Shown piece by piece: positions 1 to 5,749 of a stretch of 9,090 nt of DNA. The DNA is taken from contig DATEKK010000288.1 of assembly GCA_035277485.1 (NCBI GenBank), positions 1 through 9,090 on the forward strand, written 5' to 3'. The DNA is from JADGGM01 sp035277485. GTDB taxonomy: Bacteria > Gemmatimonadota > Gemmatimonadetes > Gemmatimonadales > Gemmatimonadaceae. Below the pieces are notes generated by a model. It was not told the origin of the DNA, made no database searches, and saw only the letters and a program-made list of their open reading frames with translations. A program made the position numbers and the translations under genes. Position 1 is the stretch's first letter. Every line of letters begins with the position of its first letter.

Positions 1-2
1 AG

Positions 3-182
3 GACCCCGCGGGCGCGCTGCTGAATCCGGCGACGGCCAACTTAGGCGGGCCTAACGCAGATCTCGTGGCGCAGAACATCCGCCGCTCGTTCCGCGCATT
101 CCGCGACGATGAGCGCCGCGGCGACGACGGCTTGGGCGACGGCGATGGCTCAGGCAACGATCACGACGGCGGCGATCACTAG
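3..182 (+). CDS. 3' end of an unidentified protein with an Asp/Gly/His-rich tail (partial)
   Basis: The frame is open from the window edge and ends at the TAG at 180-182, giving the last 59 residues. The first part (NPATANLGGPNADLVAQNI, then RRSFRAFR) looks like genuine folded or helical protein. After DDERRGDD the chain turns into a flexible acidic tail made almost only of Gly, Asp, Asn, Ser and His, ending GGDH. Such tails are disordered and could bind divalent cations, but that is inference. I do not recognise the family, and no catalytic motif is visible in the part present. The start and most of the gene lie outside the window. The gene converges on the minus-strand CheB/CheR kinase, with 115 bases between the two stops. 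The main alternative is a chance open frame, but the non-random N-terminal part argues against that. Confidence 0.55.
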   Translation, partial: DPAGALLNPATANLGGPNADLVAQNIRRSFRAFRDDERRGDDGLGDGDGSGNDHDGGDH

Positions 183-297
183 GGATATCGTGGTCCGTGC
201 AGTGCCCGCTTCCTCATGAACGTTGATGCTCGCCACGCACAGACCGGCTGGAAGATCTGATAGCAGATTACGGCGACGGTTCGGAAGAGCGAAGCGC
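183..297. other. convergent intergenic gap, no gene
   Basis: This gap separates the plus-strand partial gene from the end of the minus-strand CheB/CheR kinase. Two short inverted repeats are visible: ATCTG-ATAG-CAGAT near 255-268, and GAGCG-AAG-CGCTC at 287-299, which overlaps the kinase stop codon. Read on the minus strand, the second is followed only by TTCC. Neither is a convincing intrinsic terminator. Confidence 0.4.
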
Positions 298-3200
298 TCA
301 ATCCGGCGCGCGGGGAAGCGTCAGCTCGAACGTCGATCCGTCGCCTAACACACTGTGCGCCGTGATGTCCCCGCCCATCGCACGCGCCAACGCCCGGCTG
401 ATCGCGAGCCCGAGGCCCACGCCACCGTTGGCCACGTTGGTCAAGCTGCGGTTCACCTGTACGAACGGCTCGAAGATGCGGTCAATGTGATCGGGCGGAA
501 TCCCGACGCCGGTGTCGTGCACCTCGATGGCGACCATACTCTGCGTGCTGCGGCACCGAACCCGGATCCCACCCGACGACGTGAATTTGATCGCGTTGCC
601 TGCGATGTTCTGCAGGATCTCCTGCAAGCGCTCCGCATCCGCCATGACGTACGTCGAGCACTCGTCCTGTTCGAACGTCAGCCCCTTGGCTTGCAGCTGC
701 GGATCGAGCAGCACTTCGAGCGAAGACAGGGTAGATTCGACGCTGACGCGCGCGATGTTCAACGGCGTTGAGCCCGCATCGAACTTGGCGAAATTCAGGA
801 TGTCATTGATGAGCGATAGCAGGTAGTTCGCGCTGCGCTTGATGCGGGCGACATCCTGCAGTTGGCTCGACGTCAACGGACCGTGCACCAGGAGATCCAG
901 AAGATCCGCGTAGCCCGAGATGGCAGTGAGCGGCGTGCGCAGGTCGTGACTCAGGTGCGTGAGGAACGACGTCTTCGCCACGTTCGCCTTGTGCGCTGCG
1001 TCGCGGGCGGCCTCCGTGTGCTCCAGCTCCACCCTCCGCTGTTCCGACGCTTCCTCTGCCTCCTGTCCGTACCGCTTGATGGCATCGATGTCGGTGAACA
1101 CCAACACCGCACCATCCACCTTCCGGTCCGTCGTGAGGTAGGGGCGAATCGCCAGCGACCACCAGCGTCCCAACTCGTCCTGCACGTCGAGCTGCGCAAC
1201 CACCAACGTGCTCAATGTTGTGGTGATACGCGCCTCGAGATCGGGAATGCGGACACGAAGCCTGAGGTCGGTGAGCGGTCGCCCGATATCGGTCGGAATG
1301 ATTTTGACGACCTGGTCGGTGACGGGCGTAAAGCGCCGCACCAGCAGGTCCCCGTCGACGATCAGAATCGGGATCTTCGTGCTGGCGAAAATGTTCGCCA
1401 GGTCCGCCGACGCCGCGGCGAGCTCGCGGTTGCGATGCCGCAACTCCTCGTTCACCGTCGTCAACTCTTCATTGGTCGACTGCACTTCCTCCTTCGTCGT
1501 CTCGAGCTCTTCGCTCTTGCTCTGCAGTTCCTCCAGGCTCGACTGAAGCTCCTCGTTTGCCGCACGCAGCTCTTCGTTCGCCCCCTCGTACTGCTCGATG
1601 ACGTCCTGCAGATATCGCTTCGTTTCCGCGAGCTCGTCGCGCAGCGACGTCATTTCGCGTGAAGGGCGCCCTTCCGCCTTGGAAGGTCGAAGCCCGAGGC
1701 CGCGGCTGTGTCGCCGTTGTGCCCTCTCGTGCTGAGCTGACGCCGATTTGGGCTCCGGAACAAACAGGATCACGAAATAACGATCGCGCGATTGCCCCGA
1801 GCGGAACGGGATGACCTCCATGTCGATGAGCCGCATTCCGTCTCCATCGGTGAGCGCGATCCCTGTCTCGCGCACGATGTCGTGTGACACGCGCGCGGTC
1901 TCGATGGCTGTGCGGAGGCGGGGCAAAATCTCTGGTCGCACCAGCTTGAACACGTGAAAACTTGCCATGCCGGACGAGTGCTGCAGCACATCCGATGTGT
2001 CCCCTCGGAACTGGGTCACCTCGAGCCGGTCATTGATCACGACGCCAGGCAGCCCCATGCGATCGAGCACCGCTCGATCGGCGTCCTGGCGAATGCTGTC
2101 GGGAGTCGAACGCTGCGCCAGACGGTCGCGCGAGACCCTGTCGTGCGACAGCGGGAAGATTTCGGCGATACGCTCGGCGTCCATCGCCGGGCGCGGGCCG
2201 ACCTGCGGCCGGAAGATGCGCTGGCGCTTGTCGAGCGGCACGAAGTAGTCGCCCCCCTGTCCGACCGACTCCGCAGCGCCTAACACAAGAATGCCGCTCG
2301 GCTTGAGCGCATAGTTGAACATCGGGATCAACCGCTTCTGAAGGGACGGCTCGAAGTAAATGAGCACGTTGCGACAGCTGATCACGTCCAGCTGCGAAAA
2401 CGGTGGATCTCGCACCAGGTTCTGCGTGGCAAACACGCACAGGTCGCGCACTCGACGGGTTACTCGATACCCGCCGTCCTCTCGACTGAAGTACCGGCTC
2501 AAGCGCTCGGGGGATACATCCGCCTCGATCGAGGCCGGGTACATTCCTTTCCGCGCGCGTGCGATCGCTGCTTCGCTGAGATCGGTGGCGAACACCTGAA
2601 TGCCGACGTCTGGCGCGCTGCTCTCCTCCCGAAACTCGAGAAGCGCTATCGCGAACGAGTACGCCTCTTCGCCGCTCGAGCATCCCGCGACCCAAACGCG
2701 AATCGGTGAGTCCGGCGGGCGCCCGTCCATCATTTCAGGAAACGCGGATTGCTTGAGCGTCGTGAACACTTCCGGATCGCGGAAGAAATGCGTCACGCCG
2801 ATCAGCAGGTCTTCGTAGAGCGTGTCGAGATCTTCCGGATGGGTGCGGAGGTACTCGAGGTACTCGGCGTGCGTTGTTACATGGTGCGCGAGCATGCGGC
2901 GCAGAATGCGCCGGTGCACCGTTGCTCGGCGATATCCACGGAAGTCGGTGCCCGTCCGGCTCCGCAACATCAAGAGGATTTTCTGGATGTCGCTGTCTTC
3001 CGCCGGTGCCAGCGTCGAGCGATGGTCCTCGTCGAGGTGCCGGGCGATGAGCGTCAGCTCTTCGCCGATCTGCTCCGGCGTGAGGACGAAATCCACGCAG
3101 CCGGTGTCGATCGCGGCCTGTGGCATCCCGTCGAACTGAGCCGAGCGAGGATCCTGCGCGATCGTGATGCCGCCGTGCTCCTTGATGGCCTCGATGCCTT

Positions 3201-3747
3201 TCGCGCCATCGGAGCCAGACCCGGATAGCACCACGGCGATCGCATCGCTGGCGTGAACGTCGGCCAGCGACGAGAAGAAATCGTCGATGACCGTATGCAC
3301 TGCGCGCGCCCGCTGCTCGGCGGACACGATGCGCAGGGTGCCGTCTACGATGGTCATCGTCGAACCCGGCGGGATCACGTAGGCGCGGTCGGCCTCGACA
3401 CGCAGCCCATCGGTTGCAGAGATGACCGGGATGTTGCCGGAGCGATCGAGGATCTGCGGCAGCATGCTCCGATGCGCCGGATCCAGGTGCTGGACGAGGA
3501 TGTACGTCAGGCCGTTCCCTGACGAGACGTGGCTCAGCAATCCGACAAACGCCTCGAGACCACCAGCGGATGCCCCAATGCCGACGATCGCGTGCGGCCG
3601 CCTAACATCCGGACTGCTGCCGTCTGCGCGCGGACTCGCACGTGGCCGGTCCTCGGTGCGACGCTCGGTCTGGCCGGCCTCGGGCGCCGTACCGGCATTT
3701 GCACCGCGAGTCCCAACCCCGCCGGCCCCTCGCTTCTTTTTGGGCAT
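298..3747 (-). CDS. CheB-CheR-PAS-histidine kinase fusion protein
   Basis: This 1149-residue protein couples two chemotaxis-type enzymes to a sensor kinase. Residues 1-50 are basic and low-complexity. A CheB methylesterase domain follows at about 52-230, with the expected triad: Ser60 in GASAGG, His87 in VQHLD and Asp180 in GSGSDG. CheR follows at about 250-515, with THFFRD, the SAM-binding AGCSSGEEAYS near 354-364 and NVLIYF near 460-465. A PAS-like region (about 560-665) leads into a long coiled coil at about 700-780, full of NEEL/EELQS repeats that are a hallmark of this fusion family. A second PAS sits at about 780-895. The kinase core has His934 in LSHDLRTP, the N-box NIAGNAIKF, DTGVGIP, FEPF and GVGLGLA. 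All catalytic motifs are intact. There is no receiver domain and no membrane helix, so it should act in the cytosol. A longer frame starts at a TTG (3762), but ATG at 3747 has GGGAG at 3753-3757, five bases away, and is preferred. No chemotaxis operon or response regulator lies nearby, so its partner is unknown. Confidence 0.93.
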   Translation of the reverse strand: MPKKKRGAGGVGTRGANAGTAPEAGQTERRTEDRPRASPRADGSSPDVRRPHAIVGIGASAGGLEAFVGLLSHVSSGNGLTYILVQHLDPAHRSMLPQILDRSGNIPVISATDGLRVEADRAYVIPPGSTMTIVDGTLRIVSAEQRARAVHTVIDDFFSSLADVHASDAIAVVLSGSGSDGAKGIEAIKEHGGITIAQDPRSAQFDGMPQAAIDTGCVDFVLTPEQIGEELTLIARHLDEDHRSTLAPAEDSDIQKILLMLRSRTGTDFRGYRRATVHRRILRRMLAHHVTTHAEYLEYLRTHPEDLDTLYEDLLIGVTHFFRDPEVFTTLKQSAFPEMMDGRPPDSPIRVWVAGCSSGEEAYSFAIALLEFREESSAPDVGIQVFATDLSEAAIARARKGMYPASIEADVSPERLSRYFSREDGGYRVTRRVRDLCVFATQNLVRDPPFSQLDVISCRNVLIYFEPSLQKRLIPMFNYALKPSGILVLGAAESVGQGGDYFVPLDKRQRIFRPQVGPRPAMDAERIAEIFPLSHDRVSRDRLAQRSTPDSIRQDADRAVLDRMGLPGVVINDRLEVTQFRGDTSDVLQHSSGMASFHVFKLVRPEILPRLRTAIETARVSHDIVRETGIALTDGDGMRLIDMEVIPFRSGQSRDRYFVILFVPEPKSASAQHERAQRRHSRGLGLRPSKAEGRPSREMTSLRDELAETKRYLQDVIEQYEGANEELRAANEELQSSLEELQSKSEELETTKEEVQSTNEELTTVNEELRHRNRELAAASADLANIFASTKIPILIVDGDLLVRRFTPVTDQVVKIIPTDIGRPLTDLRLRVRIPDLEARITTTLSTLVVAQLDVQDELGRWWSLAIRPYLTTDRKVDGAVLVFTDIDAIKRYGQEAEEASEQRRVELEHTEAARDAAHKANVAKTSFLTHLSHDLRTPLTAISGYADLLDLLVHGPLTSSQLQDVARIKRSANYLLSLINDILNFAKFDAGSTPLNIARVSVESTLSSLEVLLDPQLQAKGLTFEQDECSTYVMADAERLQEILQNIAGNAIKFTSSGGIRVRCRSTQSMVAIEVHDTGVGIPPDHIDRIFEPFVQVNRSLTNVANGGVGLGLAISRALARAMGGDITAHSVLGDGSTFELTLPRAPD

Positions 3748-3752
3748 TCCAG

Positions 3753-3757
3753 CTCCC
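3753..3757 (-). promoter_or_regulatory. ribosome binding site of the CheB/CheR kinase
   Basis: On the minus strand GGGAG lies five bases before the ATG at 3747. It decides for this start over the TTG at 3762, which lies upstream of this site. Confidence 0.6.
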
Positions 3758-4055
3758 GTCAAAGATTCACGAGCCGAGCAGCCTCAGGTGGCGCGAGTGC
3801 GACCTGTCGAGCGCGACCTCTAATGCATACGGCGGGCCGGGCCGCACCACGTCGCCACCCCCCAAACCTGCCTAACGCTGGGCCCGCGCCGTGTGCGCGC
3901 CAGTCGACGCGCCGCTCCGCGATTGGTACGGCGAATGCTGCGCGGGTTCCGGTGCGCGAGCGTCGGCATGACCGGATCGTCGTCAGTGAAATCAATTCCC
4001 GCCGGCGTTCGCGCGCCACCCGCACATCACTCGTACGCGAACCCCCCAACGTACC

Positions 4056-4060
4056 GGAGG
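4056..4060 (+). promoter_or_regulatory. ribosome binding site of the ferritin-like gene
   Basis: A perfect GGAGG sits five bases before ATG 4066. It selects this start over upstream in-frame starts that would add about 180 residues of low-complexity sequence. Confidence 0.75.
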
Positions 4061-4065
4061 GCACC

Positions 4066-4701
4066 ATGGCTCTACAAGACCTCGGCGAACTGTACCTGGA
4101 TCAGATCCGGGATCTCTACAGCGCCGAAACGCAGATCGTCGACGCGCTGCCGAAAATGATCGAATCAGCGTCTCACGATCAGCTCCGCGCCGGATTCGAG
4201 CACCACCTCGATCAGACCCGCGAGCACGTCCGCCGCCTCGAGCAAATCGCCCGGCGCCTCAACGAGGACGCGGACGGCAAGACCTGTCAGGGCATGAAGG
4301 GACTGCTCAAGGAAGGGAAAGAGACGATGAAGGAGCGCGCCGAGTCCGATGTGCTCGATGCGGCGCTCATTGCCGACGCACAGCGCGTGGAGCACTACGA
4401 GATCGCCGCGTACGGTTGCGCGCGGACGTACGCCGAAGCGCTGGACCGGATGGATGACGCCCGCTTGCTGCAGCAGACGCTGAACGAGGAAGCCGAGACC
4501 GACCGCAAGCTCACCCAGATCGCACTGAGCGTGGTGAATCCCGACGCCGGAGCTCGGCCGACGTCGGCGTCTCATCTGGCCGATGTGGACGTCACGCCAG
4601 CCGCCGCGCGCGACGTGCAGCGGCCGGCCGACCGTTCTCCCCGTCGTGACCTCGATGAGGGCGGCGACACGCCGTACGCGCCGGAGGCCGATCTGCGGTA
4701 G
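4066..4701 (+). CDS. ferritin-like YciE/YciF family (DUF892) protein
   Basis: This 211-residue protein belongs to the YciE/YciF family, which folds as a ferritin-like four-helix bundle and is linked to stress responses. The biochemical role is poorly known. Residues 1-157 match the family closely: LYLDQIRDLYSAETQIVDALPKM in pieces near 10-31, FEHHLDQTREHVRRLEQ near 44-60, KTCQGMKGL near 72-80, AQRVEHYEIAAYG near 105-117 and LNEEAETDRKLTQIA near 139-153. Glu21, the Glu/His cluster at 45-54, Glu109, His110, Glu112 and Glu141-Glu142 are candidate metal ligands, by position in the helices only. Residues 158-211 form an extra Pro/Ala/Asp/Arg-rich tail that is probably disordered and longer than in typical members. 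The start is fixed by a strong GGAGG. No signal peptide is present, so it is cytosolic. A strong terminator follows, so it appears to be a single-gene unit. Confidence 0.92.
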   Translation: MALQDLGELYLDQIRDLYSAETQIVDALPKMIESASHDQLRAGFEHHLDQTREHVRRLEQIARRLNEDADGKTCQGMKGLLKEGKETMKERAESDVLDAALIADAQRVEHYEIAAYGCARTYAEALDRMDDARLLQQTLNEEAETDRKLTQIALSVVNPDAGARPTSASHLADVDVTPAAARDVQRPADRSPRRDLDEGGDTPYAPEADLR

Positions 4702-4730
4702 CTCGAGGCGGCGCGATTTTGGTGGGGACG

Positions 4731-4765
4731 AGGGCGCGCACCGGCGATGCGCGCCCTTGTTTCTT
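4731..4765 (+). terminator. Rho-independent terminator after the ferritin-like gene
   Basis: A perfect 10-bp stem (AGGGCGCGCA at 4731-4740, TGCGCGCCCT at 4748-4757) closes a 7-base loop and is followed by TGTTTCTT. It begins 29 bases after the stop codon. It separates this transcript from the next gene. The T-tract lies on the plus-strand side only, so the terminator is directional. Confidence 0.85.
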
Positions 4766-4827
4766 GTATGACCTTCACCCAACGGAGTCCCAGCGTCGGC
4801 CGTACGGGTGTCGAACGCACACGAATT

Positions 4828-4831
4828 GGAG
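4828..4831 (+). promoter_or_regulatory. ribosome binding site of the exported barrel protein
   Basis: GGAG lies six bases before ATG 4838. It supports this ATG over the in-frame GTG at 4808, which would add ten residues ahead of the signal peptide. Confidence 0.6.
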
Positions 4832-4837
4832 ACTTCA

Positions 4838-5647
4838 ATGTCCGACGCGCGCTGGCGTCTGCGATTTATCCTGGTGATGTGGTTGGCAGCGGTCGCCGCG
4901 CGGGCACCGCGTGCGGCAGCGCAAACCGATGAAATCCAGGTCTACACGGCCGAGATCGCCGCGCCGGGCGTGTTCAACCTGACGTGGCACAACAATTTCA
5001 CGCCCGACGGCCTGCGCGATCCCGCGTTCCCGGGCGGCTTCTCGCCTAACCGAACGTTCAACGGCGTCACCGAGTGGGCGTACGGTGTGGCGCCGTGGTT
5101 CGAGGCCGGCTTGTACCTTCCGCTCTACAGCGTCACCGGCGACGGTAGCGTGATGTTCAACGGGTTCAAGCTGCGCACGCTGTTCGTGGTTCCTAACGCA
5201 GGCGAGCGGTCGTTTTTCTATGGGGTGAATTTCGAGTTCAGCTGGAACGCCGGCCACTGGGACCCGCATCGGTACAGCTCCGAGATCCGGCCGATCATCG
5301 GGTGGCGATCGGGGCCCGTCGACCTGATCGTGAACCCGATCCTCGACAATTCGTGGACGACGTTCTCGCGCTTGGACTTCGCGCCGGCCTCACGCCTCGC
5401 GTACAACATCTCGAAGAGCTGGGCGGTTGCCGCAGAGGAATACGATGACTTCGGCGAGCTGAAGGGATTCGTGCCGGCGAGCCGGCAGGCGCACCAGCTC
5501 TATGCCGTGGTCGACCGTAATGGCGAGCCGATGGACATCGAAGCCGGCGTCGGCTTCGGCCTCACGTCTGCGACGGACCACCTCGTGCTCAAGCTGATTC
5601 TGTCGAAGGACCTGAACGCGTCGCCGCGATCCGGGAACGAGCCGTAG
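4838..5647 (+). CDS. exported, probable outer-membrane beta-barrel protein
   Basis: The product is 269 residues. It starts with a signal peptide: Arg-rich n-region, hydrophobic FILVMWLAAVAA core, and AAA at 26-28 before Gln29, giving a likely cleavage after 28. The mature part is a chain of amphipathic, aromatic-rich strands separated by Gly/Asn/Pro turns, for example VFNLTWHNNFT (45-55), the WAYGVAPWFEAGLYLPLY stretch (80-97), SFFYGVNFEFSWN (125-137), SSEIRPIIGW (147-156) and MDIEAGVGFGLT (232-243). That pattern fits a small outer-membrane beta-barrel. It resembles the loosely defined group annotated as outer-membrane or phenol-degradation MetA-like proteins, but I do not assign a substrate. 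The chain ends in a polar tail (ASPRSGNEP) rather than the usual terminal aromatic residue. It lies 136 bases after the ferritin-like gene with a terminator between, so it should have its own promoter; none is obvious. Confidence 0.8.
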   Translation: MSDARWRLRFILVMWLAAVAARAPRAAAQTDEIQVYTAEIAAPGVFNLTWHNNFTPDGLRDPAFPGGFSPNRTFNGVTEWAYGVAPWFEAGLYLPLYSVTGDGSVMFNGFKLRTLFVVPNAGERSFFYGVNFEFSWNAGHWDPHRYSSEIRPIIGWRSGPVDLIVNPILDNSWTTFSRLDFAPASRLAYNISKSWAVAAEEYDDFGELKGFVPASRQAHQLYAVVDRNGEPMDIEAGVGFGLTSATDHLVLKLILSKDLNASPRSGNEP

Positions 5648-5749
5648 AGCTCGCGTTAGATATTCGTCGCTCGCGTGTGAGATTGGAATGGCAGTGCGAG
5701 CGCTTCCCATTCCCTAACCGCGATCACAGGCTCTCGCACGTGCCACTGC
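5648..5749. other. convergent gap with overlapping inverted repeats
   Basis: This gap lies between two stop codons facing each other. GGAATGG (5685-5691) can pair with CCATTCC (5707-5713). Alternatively GGCAGTGCGAG (5690-5700) can pair, with one bulged base, with CTCGCACGTGCC (5732-5743). The two pairings share bases and exclude each other. There is no T-run, so intrinsic termination is not clear. A CCTAAC core lies at 5713-5718. Termination of both flanking genes here is plausible but unproven. Confidence 0.4.

Larger units (their letters stand above)
3748..4065. other. divergent intergenic region (318 bp)
   Basis: This stretch lies between two genes that point away from each other, so it should hold promoters for both. 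A plus-strand frame runs open through it into the ferritin-like gene, but its translation is Arg/Ala/Pro-rich and unlike a folded protein. I read it as non-coding. One copy of GCCTAAC is at 3870-3876. On the minus strand GGAACC (3950-3945) could be an ECF-type -35 element, but no clear -10 follows. The only AT-rich patch is near 3988-4000. A weak inverted repeat (GTACG at 4033-4037, CGTAC at 4050-4054) lies just before the ribosome binding site of the ferritin-like gene. No promoter can be assigned with confidence. Confidence 0.5.

Noticed and set aside
862..1662. 266-residue plus-strand frame antisense to the PAS and coiled-coil region
   Set aside because: Its Leu/Arg-rich repeats are a mirror of the NEEL coiled-coil codons on the real strand.
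3925..3950. ECF-sigma-like promoter on the minus strand (GGAACC, then GTACC)
   Set aside because: The -10 part is not a good match and the site is about 180 bases before the gene start; mentioned only as a possibility.
3529..4065. Upstream extension of the ferritin-like gene to a 390-residue protein
   Set aside because: The added part overlaps the CheB/CheR kinase on the other strand, is Arg/Ala/Pro-rich, and lies before a strong GGAGG and ATG at the family's normal start.
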